Source: Scolanthus callimorphus | Taxonomy: Eukaryota; Cnidaria; Anthozoa; Actiniaria; Edwardsiidae | Assembly (NCBI GenBank): GCA_033964015.1 | Contig: CM066918.1 | Location: 29,099,387-29,163,386 of the forward strand | Direction of reading: 5' to 3' | Length of the DNA stretch: 64,000 bases | Part shown: piece after piece, positions 22,071 to 32,990 of the stretch | Numbering within the stretch: position 1 is the first letter of the stretch | Layout of the letters: each line of letters begins with the position of its first letter | Notes under the pieces: model-generated | Told to the model about the DNA's origin: nothing | The model's database searches: none | Seen by the model: the letters and a program-made list of their open reading frames with translations, nothing else | Program-made: the position numbers and the translations under genes

Positions 22071-24883
22071 GACATTACCGACGATGAGAATTTAACAACA
22101 CTCATAGTATTTAGAGTTTGCAAAAATGATTTGTTGTAAGAAAATAATTGCCTCGTGCAACATGGCCTTTATAACCGATGAAGATCCCGACATACACATG
22201 GTACCTCCAGACTCTTTACACATCATTTCCTGAGAATAGGATTAATGTTCTCAATTGAATTTGGTGAATCAACGCGTATAGTTTAGGAGACGACGCATAT
22301 TAGATAAGTGTAAAACGGCTAATTCTCTACCTGGCTTACTTTCCGTGTGAAAAGACTTTTCAGCATGTCGCGCGTTTGATGAAGGCGGAAACCCAAAGTT
22401 ATAATTGACGGAGCGCGCGCACAATCATTGTTAGTAGTCATGGCAACTTTTATTATGTCATCTCAGCTTCGCACGTGCACAGGCAGTCCAGAGTGGTTGT
22501 AAAATAACCAAAAGTTTCTTACACTTTCCTGTTATTTCTTTGTATTGTATTGGGGGGTGCTCGCAGCTTTCTTCTGGGATTTATTTTCCTTAAAAAAATG
22601 TCGAACGTTGAACATGACCCTTGCTTGCTATGCAGTCTAAAAACAGAGAAAACAATGACTTCTTAGGGAAGAGGTCAAAACACTTGTACTCGAATGGTGC
22701 CCAATTTTTTCAGGGGAGGTGGTGGGTACACCGGCATCTACCCCCTTAGGTACCCAATACCCCTTTTTTAGACCTAATTTTCTCAGAGCATGAGTCAGCT
22801 AGGGGTACCTGATTTTATTGCACATATGGACTCCTCGCTGCGAGTAAAGCGTTGGAGCATACACCTTTTCGCGTTCGAAGAACGCAATCTATTCTCGGCA
22901 AGCCAAGAATATTTGAGCGATTTTCTTGACACAAGGCCTCGACATCAGACCGAGGCCACTAATCAGGTTAGAAACCGGTTTTACAAGATTTTTTCAACTG
23001 TGCGTTCGAGAATGTGTTTCAAATTTGCGACTGGTTCTTGGTTGACATCAAACTTTGTTCGCTTAGTAATTCACCGCCGCCACATATCGGCCGCATTGAA
23101 TGAAAATTCTTTCGCACACCGCCAAGAATAAAATGCCTAGAGGTTTCTTTTATCTGAGGGAAAGAGGCTGATCGTACAAAAAGATATAACGGACATTCTA
23201 TTAAAGTCTTTGCAAGGCGATTCGTCTCAAACACCAAAGACATGAGCCTAAGAAAATCGATTCAGCGAACAATTCAACTGGTAAATCCTTTTGCACGTTT
23301 CTTTCCTATGAAAACTTTTATAGATACAGTTCGCTTCAATTCAAGTTTTCATCAGAATGATTTGCAGAACTTCCGACACTCCTGTGGATCATTCAGGTCA
23401 AAGGCTAGGCTTCTCTAAGAAAATTCTCAAGCGTTGCCGTTCCACGCGGCGAAAGGAAGATAAGTTTTCCTTCTGGTGTCTTGTTTGAATGAAAAATGAG
23501 TCAAAAAATAAGCTCCGTAGCAAGCCTTTCCCGTGGGTTTCAAAGATCAGAAACGTACGAGCGAAGGCAAATGATTTAGTCCAGTACATCTATCGAAAAA
23601 ATAGGGTGAACCTAGAACTAATTGCAACAGAAGGTCTCTCAACGGTTTTCGACACAGAATTCTATGCTGAATAACATATCAAAAGTGCTATTTAGTCCTA
23701 GTGGTGGAAAGTGGTGAAATTTAGATTTTAGAGACAGTGCTCGAAATCTTGAATGGCCGCCATCTTGTGTCACAGGGTAAAGCCCGCGTGGTAACAAAAG
23801 TAGAAAATTAACATTAGAACACTTCCATATTGATCTATTTCAGGTCTAAATATCTTAGTATGAATATTTGAAACCTGTTTAACAACCTAACATTGTATTT
23901 CTTTATATTTTGAGCAAAAATGGAGTTCGACAGAAAGCGTATGCAATCTAAGCCGATGAACTCACATCGCTTAATCAAGAAGTCAACAGAATTTTTCACT
24001 TATTTATGGGAACAGGTGAAATTCGGGATTTCTTTACTTTATTTGCGTTATTTAGAGTAGTTTTCCTATAATTCGACTCTTTATCAAGCTACTGTGACTT
24101 CACCTGGGTCGTAAATTTACACTTGAATGAATCAGCAATCAGATTTAGGCAGTCTCATGGAAAGGCGCATCTTTAGGAAAAGTGGGATCACCCTAAGATC
24201 TGATTACGATCCGCCAGCTCCTATTTCTGATAGCAGTGAACTACATATTTTTCCAGCTATAGGTGTTTGAGTATATTTTTATCTCATATTTGGTATATCT
24301 CATGTTTTGCACATTTCGAAAACTAATTCTAATTAGATTACACGCAACAGTTTAAAATGCTGCGCGCGCGATCTATAAAATATTTTTTCGAAATATGCTA
24401 TTTGTTTATCACAGAAGAAGATTATATTTTAGTAAAGCGAATAAAATATTTTTCGAAGAGAAACCACCTAATAACAACAAAATATTATATACATAGGTAC
24501 GTATTTCAGTTCATTTGAACTGCATTCCAAACTAATTGAAGATAACTTTCTTTGGTTGCCCGAGAGATTTTTTGTGGAATTACATGGCTGCAAAAAGTAG
24601 AATTCAATGAAAACACAGGAGACCCGCGAAATTAAAGTTCAACACGACAAATTTACAATTTATCTAGCGAGAAGGCAAGAACAATTACTTTCTAAAGTTT
24701 AAAAACTCTGTCAAACACTGTATGAAACGTCTTTTCGTCAACGAAGACGCTTCGCTAGCGAGATTTTTAAGTTACATTTTCCTGAAATTGAAACAGTTTG
24801 GCAATGACTTCCTTGGCGCGTGTAAACCCTTTTTTGTAAATTAAAATCAATAAAACCTACGGCATGGGATTCAAAGAAAATAC
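22071..24883. other. Gene-poor spacer with two dispersed repeats
   Basis: 22664-22757 is the reverse-oriented relative of the poly-C element at 27385-27520 (AGGTCAAAACACTTGTACTC; GTGCCCAATTTTTTC). 23570-23665 shares TTTAGTCCAGTACAT and CCTAGAACTAATTGCAACAG with the minus strand at 27100-27185. No gene structure is recognised; the frame at 22790-23131 has no family signature. Confidence 0.5.
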
Positions 24884-25012
24884 ATTACCCGACTCTGGAA
24901 TTCCACACTAAATCTCACTTGAAAAATCGATATCACCCTTGTCGTCGCTACCCGAGTCGGCGATATCGATTTTTCGCGTGAGATTTAGTGTGGAATTCCT
25001 GAGTCGGGTAAT
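24884..25012. mobile_element. Near-perfect palindromic MITE, ~55-bp arms
   Basis: ATTACCCGACTC at the left and GAGTCGGGTAAT at the right. The arms continue through GGAATTCCACACTAAATCTC and AAAAATCGATATC and their complements. The loop is about 20 bp. It is 129 bp in total. Confidence 0.88.
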
Positions 25013-25093
25013 GGATTTATCTATAGAAAATGAAACTCTCTTACTTTCTCTTACCTTATTGAACATTTCAATGAGGACGAACATTGTGCCTTC

Positions 25094-25373
25094 AGCCAGG
25101 GAAATACGAGGCACAAAACTTGTCGCGCTACGTTTGTCATCACAAGTTGTGTGTTTTCATGAAAAACGAGCAACAATGTCAGAATTTGTGGCTCAAAGTA
25201 TAAGACCCGCACTCTATTTCGCGCAATAAGCTTCTACAATTTGCAACAAATGTTTTGGTTGCGGGACAACTTGTGATGCGAGATGAAAGACGCGCAACAT
25301 CGATCATCAACTTGCAACGCACTAATTTTGCGCGACAAGTTGAGGGATTTCGTGCCTCGTATTAATCCCGGCT
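25094..25373. mobile_element. TIR element with AATACGAGGCAC ends
   Basis: Left AGCCAGGGAAATACGAGGCA, right CGTGCCTCGTATTAATCCCG then GCT. Inner modules ACTTGTCGCGC and CATCACAAGTTGT recur in inverse on the right half. About 280 bp, no coding content. Confidence 0.7.
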
Positions 25374-25871
25374 TTAAGCTTGATGTACACTTGCGACATA
25401 AGGACATAAGAAAAACATCACGCGAATAAAATTTAGTGGTTTCAAAAAATCGCTAGTGTGCACTGTGCATTACGTAAATAAATATACTGCTACTACTACT
25501 ATAATGCAAAAATCTATCCATTTGCTTCACCAACTTATCAGATAGGGATGTTGATAAAGTTTATGGTTCTGGGAATGCCTCACCACGTAATAAAGCGCAT
25601 ATACACCCGAGCCGTGCCATTAAATTTGGTACCCGTACCACTTTTTATCCGAGCCGTGCTAAAAATCCCTTCCGCGTAAATGAGCCTTAAGTGCAACTTT
25701 ACCAGACAGGGCGGGAATCAATAGATGCAGCAAGGAATGAAATAGAACCGTTTAAACATGCCGGCACAATATGTTCCTGGAACCCAAGTGCAAGGACTTC
25801 AAACTCATACATGCCAGTTTATTACTCTTATGATTACCAAAAGGCGAGAATTGCATCTGTCACTTTCAAAT

Positions 25872-26740
25872 TATGTATCAGTCAATTCCAGCGCTGACCA
25901 TGCCCCCCCCGGGCAACCCCCGGGATTTTGGTCATTTCTAAAAATAAAACTGAAAATTCCCCGCCCCCGGGCTAGCAAAAATACAAAATACCCCACGGCG
26001 GGGAACACAAAAAGCGGAAAAATGCCCCACCCCCGGGACGAGAAAAAGACGGTAAGATTCCATCGACTCTGCGTGACAAAGCTTCACAACAAAAACTCCA
26101 TGTCCGAGGCATTTATAATTCGTTTTTAAAATTACTTTAGTTATTTTGTCTTTGAACTAGTTCTCATTTCATTGAAAGTGAGACAAAATATAAATAAAGA
26201 AGTGAAACTAAGGTATTAGTACAATATCGGTAGACATTCCTAGGCCATTCGCGGTTGTAGCCATTTGGCTGCAAATTGTCCCCGGAATCTCTCAATTCGA
26301 AATTTACCTTTATTCTATTTGCAGAGCAACTATTTCGCAGTTATGTTACTTGACTTTTTGCGTTTCCACTGAGACGAAATTGCGAAATCTGTTTCTTCTC
26401 TATAGAAGACGAAGACGTTAACTGCGAAATGTGTCTTCTCCAAACGTGGTGTATACGGGCCATGCTCTGCATTATATTTTATGTGGCGTTATTTTCTGTA
26501 ACTGGGACATTGTAACTGGCAATCTATAGTTATTATAACTGGTGATGTAGTTCGCAAAACCCGACGCGCTTGAGATGAGAAAACCAAAATTCCCCACCCT
26601 CCTCCCCCGGGGAAAAACAATTCCCGACCCCGGGGCCAGCAAAATTTTCAAAATTCCCCACCCCAGGGAAGGCAGTGGTGTGCAAATGCCCCACGGTGTC
26701 CCGGGGGGGGATGGTCACCGCTGGAATTGACTGATACATT
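25872..26740. mobile_element. ~870-bp non-autonomous TIR element with C-rich ends
   Basis: TGTATCAGTCAATTCCAGCG at 25874-25893 is repeated in inverse at the right end (to 26738). Both ends run on into ACCATSCCCCCCCCGGG and CCCCGGG-rich modules. The interior is ordinary AT-rich DNA with no transposase frame. Confidence 0.82.
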
Positions 26741-27049
26741 ATTGTTAAGGACGACCAATATCAACGAAAATAAAAACTCCTATTTTATATGCGTATTTCC
26801 CTTACGATTTTGACCTAATGCGCGTATATCGCCCCTTAAATCTTCCTAAGAAAACTACTAGTCTCAAGAATAAAATACTCAAAAAGAGTCACATATATTA
26901 GAAGAATGTTAAAGAAGACACAAAATATATATTTCTTTGAGATCAGATAAATAATTGCTCGGTTTCCAGCGAAATAGCTCAACTTCCGGTTACAGCCTCG
27001 TTTCCATGCTAAAGGAAAAGAGTCATATTCTAAACTGTTAAATTTGGAG

Positions 27050-27200
27050 GCGTTCCACCGCACGGATGCAGTAGGACTTTTAGTATGTTGTTTATGATGG
27101 TAATTACTATTGAATTGTGAAGAGAGAGCTTCTGTTGCAATTAGTTCTAGGTCTATCCGTAAATGTACTGGACTAATTTGGGTCTGGCTTGTTGACAAGA
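27050..27200 (-). repeat. Dispersed repeat related to 23570-23665
   Basis: On the minus strand, ATTAGTCCAGTACATTTACG and ACCTAGAACTAATTGCAACA plus GAAGCTCTCTC match the plus strand near 23580-23645. The open frame (LELIATEALSSQFN) has a shorter counterpart in the other copy (LELIATEGLSTVFD), so it could be a mobile element's conserved segment. Family not recognised. Confidence 0.45.
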
Positions 27201-27384
27201 TTTGCAAAGAAACAGAGTTTGATTGACGTCCACTGAAAACCAGTCACGGCGCGTCACGCTCACATCTTGGCATGCAACACAAATAAAAACGGATAAGAAA
27301 TAACGGAGAAAGTCCTTCTTCGAACGCGTTTCTAATCTATGATTACTACTAGTTAAGGAGATACTTGCTCTAAAATTCAGCTCT

Positions 27385-27408
27385 GAGAGGTAGGTGGCTC
27401 CGGCACCT

Positions 27409-27458
<50 letters not shown>

Positions 27459-27520
27459 AAAAAAAATTGGACACCCACGGAAGTACGGATGTTTTGACCT
27501 CTCCCCTTATGAGCTTTTTG
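27385..27520. repeat. Repeat with C39-A18 homopolymer pair
   Basis: A run of 39 C (27410-27448) is joined directly to 18 A (27449-27466), flanked by GGTAGGTGGCTCCGGCACC and TTGGACACCCACGGAAGTAC. The run is longer than is normally resolved reliably by sequencing. A relative on the other strand lies at 22664-22757. Confidence 0.75.
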
Positions 27521-29170
27521 TTTGACCATCTATGGCGAGAACTGAATTAAGCAGCTACTGGGAGTTTTGACCTCTACTGTCTCTACGGAGATGTGCTTTC
27601 TGAAAAGAAGTCGTCAAGCCCCAAATATCGTCATTCAGTCATTTTCACACATTTTGAGTCTTTGCAAGATATTTACCAGAATACAACTATACCCGATGGG
27701 GAGGTGAATAGCAAGAGATTATTACAACCAAGCGCGAGGTCTGTACGGGAAAGGCTCAGACCACGAAGGCAATACGTAAAATACTGCCCGTGCGCCAGCA
27801 AATCAGTCACACGAAATTGTCCAGCCATGGCGGATATCGCGAAGAGTCGAGATAGCCGCGCGCTTAGGCATCGAGCCTGAAGTGGATAAATAGTAGAATG
27901 AAATACGGTGTCGATATGGTGGATTAAAAGATTCAGAAAGCAGTATCGCTCGCGAAACTCGAGCCCTATAAATTCACAATCATCACAGAGCGCGCGAAAA
28001 TCAACATGACAGAGTCTTACTCTCACCTGCCCTCACGGATGAGGCTCGGTTTCCAGCCCCGTGGGTGGTGGGGTTTGTTTTTGTGTTATTTTTAGTCAAC
28101 AGAATTCCTAGTAGACGGCAAGACGGTAGAGATCGTAAACTTATCGGTTTAGGGTCTAACTCATTGGTTATTTTGCCTCTAGGCATAGAAAGTAAGTATT
28201 ATTTTATGTTGTCGCGGGTGGCTACACAATTTTCAGCCTTTTTCCTTTCACGCAGCGGGAGATCTTGTCGAAGAAACGAATCGCTTGGATCTCCTTGTCG
28301 TTTCATTTCTGAACAAGCTTCCCTTCTTTAGCAGAGACAAGAGGCCTCTGCTAGCAGGGAATGAACAAGCTTTTTTAATTGATAAATGCGGTAAATAGTT
28401 TTCTACCGATATATAAGATTGATTGTGAGATGCGAGTGTGAATCCCTTGCCCCTTTTTGTTGACCTTCGGCTTGTGGCATGTCTTTCAAAGACCTTAATA
28501 CTTGTTACGGTGAGTTTGCCTGGAGCCGGTCATTGAAGCCTCTAGAGGGAAAAATGGAAAATGCTGGGATTTTATAGAGATTTTAACTTGATATATTAAT
28601 CTGGAAAGTGTGATTTCCTGATATAACTGTTCATTTACCCTTTGACTTTGAGTGGATTCTAAGGGAACTCGTGTTGCGTCTTGCACGCGGACTTAAGAAT
28701 TAAGAATTTAGCCCATCGTATCAAAGTGATGCCACTGGAAATAAAAGACACACAAAATGAGTAAAATTACCGAATTTTTAAGCAAACTCAAGTGAAATCC
28801 CGTAAATATTCAAGCATCCCCCTTCCCTGTCTAGGGGTTTTATGGAATACATATTTCTATAGGAGAGTATACCTTCTAATTTTGCTCAGAAGAAAATTGG
28901 TGACTACTACATACCTGTCAACCCAACATGGTAAAAAATATTAGAGATTCTCCCTCATGTGGCAGGTATATACAGAAATGTATGAAAAATCCAGAGTGAC
29001 AGAGCGGGTGAAATACAGTAAATGTATGAAAATTTTTGCAATCATTATGAGGGTGACAGGCTTCAAAATCTTGTGACACCTGCCTGTTGACAGCTTTAAT
29101 ACACATGCAGGCTTATGTGCAATATACTCCAATCACAGTAATATCTCATTATTATCATAGATTTTCAGAA
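27521..29170. other. Spacer, no gene recognised
   Basis: Several short open frames on both strands (for example 27593-27880 and 27673-28026) overlap each other and lack domain, splice or start-context support. Confidence 0.4.
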
Positions 29171-29179
29171 AAGTTGTGG

Positions 29180-29580
29180 ATCAGTTCTTCAACACCCCTC
29201 CGCTGGAATTTCCAGGGATCCTCAACACCCCCCGTCCCCTGGACTTTGAACACTCCCTCCCTTGGAATTTTCAGGTTGCCTTCACACACCCCCCTGAAAT
29301 TTCCAGGATTTTGAGGGGTCCCCATCCCCTAGGAATTTCCAGGGTTCAGCTAGACTCCTCCCCTTGGAATTTCCAGGGCTTAGATAGACCCCTCCCTCCT
29401 GGAATTTTCACACAAAAACACCATGGCTGGAAACCAAGCCTAATACAGTTTGTGATTCCAGAAAAAAAAAGTAAAGTGGTTGAGAAATGACCCCAACCCT
29501 CAACCCACCCACAACCCACCCTCTGGAATTTCCTAATGCCTTCCGACAGGTAGGTACAGTATGGATTTTTCTGGAATCAC
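29180..29580. repeat. CT-rich degenerate GGAATTTCCAGG repeat
   Basis: CCCCTTGGAATTTCCAGGG-type units recur about eight times with spacers of 25-50 bp. The last part (TCTGGAATTTCC to ATTTTTCTGGAATCACACAA) resembles the element at 53640-53800 and 61050-61235. Relatives also occur at 51990-52170. Confidence 0.6.
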
Positions 29581-29664
29581 ACAATATTTTCTTGTATGCA
29601 ACCAGCCTTATAACTTTTTTTTTCTTCACTGCAGCCCAGGATGATGGGATGATTGAAAACCAAG

Positions 29665-29928
29665 ATGTCAGCAAGTAGATGCATGTTATTACGCAAATGG
29701 CTCCCCTCCAGGGGCATAGTGTATGTTCTGTTTGCAGTAGGCATGTTTCTATTGGGAGTAGTACTAGTGGAACGAGGTTTATATGGTAAATTTGAGCTTG
29801 GACATCAGAGTTTAGTCATCGTTTTGATGATTACATTTCCTGGTATTGCATTCTGTGGAATATCATTTTTATGGGCCTATGAAGGTAAGACTGTCGTGAA
29901 GTTCGTTCTGTTATATTATATTTATTAG
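29665..29928 (+). CDS. Small two-TM membrane protein or first exon of one
   Basis: From ATG 29665 the frame gives two strong hydrophobic segments, GIVYVLFAVGMFLLGVVL (about residues 18-35) and LVIVLMITFPGIAFCGISFL (about 50-69), separated by VERGLYGKFELGHQ. A good donor, GAAG|GTAAGA, lies at 29884/29885, so the coding exon probably ends at 29884; reading through gives an 87-aa ORF ending at 29928. No downstream exon could be identified and no family is recognised. Confidence 0.4.
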   Translation: MSASRCMLLRKWLPSRGIVYVLFAVGMFLLGVVLVERGLYGKFELGHQSLVIVLMITFPGIAFCGISFLWAYEGKTVVKFVLLYYIY

Positions 29929-30189
29929 CCTTCCCTTGATCCTTTGCTTTAATGAACTGTTTGCAAGATTTATTGTGTGCTCGCTATGTTTTCGCGCTGT
30001 GGAGACCTCTCTGCTCCTACTGTATAGAGATGCGTAGGGATAAGGCAGAACAAGGTGAAGGCAAGGTGAAGGCAAGTTTAAAGGCCAGTTTCTATGAAAT
30101 AGACATCTGGCAGAGAGCAGATATTTTTTTATTAATTTGTTAAAATTTTTCGCTGTAAATGGGGGGGGAGGGGGAGGGGGCATTTCTTG

Positions 30190-30345
30190 GCCTGCTTCCA
30201 TGGAGGTCAAAATTATACATAGATTTTATAATCAAAAAGAACTTTCCATCAATACCAGCATTTTGTAGCTTCGCGAATATAATAGCTTTGTGAATAGTTC
30301 CAATAGACCCTACAAACAAATTCATGAACAAACTTGCCACTTCTG
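30190..30345 (-). pseudogene. Fragment of LINE reverse transcriptase
   Basis: The minus-strand frame reads TIHKAIIFAKLQNAGIDGKF then FLIIKSMY, matching the RT region after motif A (FD.I....L..KL...GI.GKF...I.SMY). The motif A aspartates are lost and the flanks are unrelated, so it is a short dead fragment. Confidence 0.45.
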
Positions 30346-30940
30346 TCCTACCAGTGTCGAAGACTAGTTCCACTTTACCGTACATTGCAAAAAATACAAT
30401 GAACAAAGATGCCTTTTTTTCGAAATTCTTAATAAATCCTGGGGGATTGACGTTAGTAAGAAATCAGATTGTCAAATTTTCTCTCATATTTAACCCACCG
30501 GAACGAATAGCCAGGAGGCAGCCAAATTTATTTATTCGTGTTTCCAAATCAGAAACGGAAAATAGAAAGTTAGTGCTGCTGGAGCTAGTGCTCCTAGTGC
30601 TAGAACTTTTCACTTATAAAAAAACAATGTACTAGCTGTATACGGATAAGTGATTTTTCTGTTCTTCCATTTCATAATATATTGATGCAATCAAGTTTCG
30701 GATTCAAATATCAAAAGCTACATCAAACAATATCAAATTGATCTCTGAATACATACTAGTTATACAATGCTTTCGAGTAACATACTGCAAAATATCCCAT
30801 TCATTTTGAATTTTCTGGTATACACACAAGCCTTCAAGCGAGTGTGTATGCTAAGATAATACATGTGACAAGTGGAATACAATGCAGTATGCCACAAGAA
30901 TTCATTGTATAACTTTTTATACCATGCTACAGAAAATTAA

Positions 30941-31061
30941 AGGCCCATCACCAACCGGGAGCCTTGCGCCCCATTTTCTTTTGTTTTCAAATTGACCCAT
31001 TGTTTTTTGGGTGCTCTGATTGGCTAAGAGTCCACAAAGACTCTCGGTTAATGATGGGCCT
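30941..31061. mobile_element. MITE family 3 (AGGCCCATCA), copy 1, TTAA duplication
   Basis: Ends AGGCCCATCACCAACCGGGA and GACTCTCGGTTAATGATGGG then CCT. TTAA flanks both sides (30937-30940, 31062-31065), the target preference of piggyBac and Kolobok groups. A second copy is at 39412-39534. Confidence 0.85.
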
Positions 31062-31201
31062 TTAAAGGTAACGTTTTATGTAAATGCAATGCACAATGGG
31101 ACGGTTGAGTGGAATCCCACTAAATATACAACACCATTCCTGCATTTTGATTTGCTGTATAGGTATTCTGTGGCATGGTATAAATTTGCATGTGACCAAC
31201 A

Positions 31202-31418
31202 TTCGTAACCAGAGCTCCACAGTTTGTCACCACACAGGGAGGCCCTGGTGACATCCATTTGAGGGCCTTTACTGATTGGCTGGAATGGAATGTTAGGAAA
31301 ATGCACAGAAAGTTTTTTCTCTCGACGGCTCTGTATCAAACCTACACATGCATCAATGGCTGTCACCAGAGCCTCCCATGGAGGTGACAAACCTAGGAGC
31401 TCTGGGTAAGAGAATGTA
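31202..31418. mobile_element. MITE family 4 (CATTCTCGWACCCAGAGCTC), copy A
   Basis: Diverged copy in the orientation of the intact copy at 40975-41196: AGAGCTCC near the left end, GGTGACATCCATTTGAGGGC, ACTGATTGGCT, GGCTCTGTATCAAA, GGCTGTCACCAGAGCCTCCC, right end AGGAGCTCTGGGTAAGAGAA then TG. No clean target duplication. Confidence 0.75.
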
Positions 31419-31584
31419 GCTGACCATGATGGAAAAACTCAGTGAACAAACTGGTGATGATTACTTGTGCTTCCTGTGTTTTCGCTACTCACCCCACAAG
31501 CCATTGCGCGTCATTCTAATCCTTCCCTCCACCCCCTGTGCATGCTCCTTGGCTACTACAGTGACTGACCAGCTGACAGTGACC

Positions 31585-31793
31585 CATTCTTGAACCCAGA
31601 GCTCCCAGGCTCGTAACCTCACGGGGGAGGCTCTGGTGACAGTCACTGATGCATGCGAGAGATTTAATACAGAGCCGCTGAGAGAAAGACATTTAAGTGC
31701 ATGCTCCAACGCTCAATATCAGCCAATCAGCGACGGCTATGAAATGGATGTCCCCAGAGCCTCCCCTGCGAGCAGACACTCTATGAGAATGAC
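31585..31793. mobile_element. MITE family 4, copy B, 9-bp target duplication (1 mismatch)
   Basis: Runs from CATTCTTGAACCCAGAGCTC to GAGAATG in the opposite orientation to copy A. Flanks ACAGTGACC (left) and ACATTGACC (right) look like a 9-bp duplication with one change. Confidence 0.78.
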
Positions 31794-32097
31794 ATTGACC
31801 GGGTATGAGTCTGCTCACTGCGCATGTGTAAGCCGCTGTCTCAAGTGGTTTAATTCTACCACGGTCTATCAAAAATCGACTATGCTCGCACTTGCTTGCA
31901 GAGTATTATTCAGTGCCTGATTCCTCGCCAATTATGAGCAATGGCATTCTATAGTGCTTGCAAAAAGTGATTGAAAGTGCTCGCTGCTTTTATTGCTTCG
32001 AAATCAACATGCTCGGTCTCGCACAGAAAAAGGAGAACCCGAAAGTGCTCTCCAAGGACTTGGAGGGCCCTACAATTGCTGCTAACTAATTACCGTA

Positions 32098-32790
32098 ATG
32101 GATAACCATCTTAATATTTACCCATTAACAGGATCAAGCAAGCAGCACTTTAGGACAAGCGCATGGTGTAAAAAGCCATGCATCGTAAGTTTCATTGCCA
32201 TCATAATATCCTCTATTATCTGTTGCGCTTACTACATGTCTTCTCGGGGTCTCTGGTGCGTCTACCGACTTCGTGATCAGCAAAAGCAGTGCGACGTCGC
32301 GTGCACTATACAGCGAACATTGAAAGCTAAGGGTATCCCAACCTGGTTAACTCTGGGAGACATGCTGGCAATTCATAGAAATCGAACCATGCCGTTTCCA
32401 TGGGAACATGACATCGATTTATGTGTATCTAAGGACCAATTTACTACGGAATTTACTAGGGAATTGAAAAGGGGCACTTTTAATCCTGCCCCTTCTTGGC
32501 TTGGGCCTAAACATGTGTACTTTATATGGTCAAAGGAGCGGGCGAGGCATGCAGAGGGCACGCAAATTGATGTGTGGGAATGCGATCCCGTGTGGTATGG
32601 AGCTACACAGGAGCAAAGAAAACATGGACTCAATGGAAGCTTTGTCAATGTGGAGTACTGCGGGTGCACTTTTGCAGTGCCAAAAATGGAGCATAGGGAC
32701 AGAATATTTCGAAAGTTTTTTGGAAACGATTATATGGTGCAACGGATCGCTCACCACGCGTGGCAATGTAAAATATGGGTGGATTCGTGA
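32098..32790 (+). CDS. Intronless LicD/FKRP-like type II membrane protein
   Basis: 230 aa from ATG 32098. A cytosolic tail is followed by one TM segment (about residues 29-45, IVSFIAIIISSIICCAY) and a luminal domain. TWLTLGDMLAIHRNRTMPFP runs into PWEHDIDLCVS, the conserved (P)W(D/E)xDxD region of LicD/fukutin/FKRP nucleotidyl-phosphotransferases. Later GTQIDVWECDP and EYCGCTFAVPK match the second half of the domain. FKRP and fukutin transfer ribitol-5-phosphate in the Golgi; bacterial LicD transfers phosphocholine. The substrate here is unknown. No introns, and no partner genes adjacent. Confidence 0.82.
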   Translation: MDNHLNIYPLTGSSKQHFRTSAWCKKPCIVSFIAIIISSIICCAYYMSSRGLWCVYRLRDQQKQCDVACTIQRTLKAKGIPTWLTLGDMLAIHRNRTMPFPWEHDIDLCVSKDQFTTEFTRELKRGTFNPAPSWLGPKHVYFIWSKERARHAEGTQIDVWECDPVWYGATQEQRKHGLNGSFVNVEYCGCTFAVPKMEHRDRIFRKFFGNDYMVQRIAHHAWQCKIWVDS

Positions 32791-32990
32791 CCTCATCGCT
32801 CAAATAAAAGTTGCCATATACCGAAATTTTGCCCGTGTGGACGACCGTCACTTGTATTTGTTGCTACTAGTGGTTTCCGGCCAATTGCGATTTGACAACT
32901 GCGATATTTGTCAGTTCGCTGGCGACGAATGTGATAAAGCAATAAAACCATCTAAGCCAATCAGGTCCTTGCCCTGTTTCGCCTAGTGCA

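Noticed and set aside
22790..23131. 113-codon ORF
   Set aside because: No recognisable motif, no start context, gene-poor repeat region.
32501..32986. Second long frame over the LicD-like gene
   Set aside because: Shadow frame; all family motifs are in the 32098-32790 frame.
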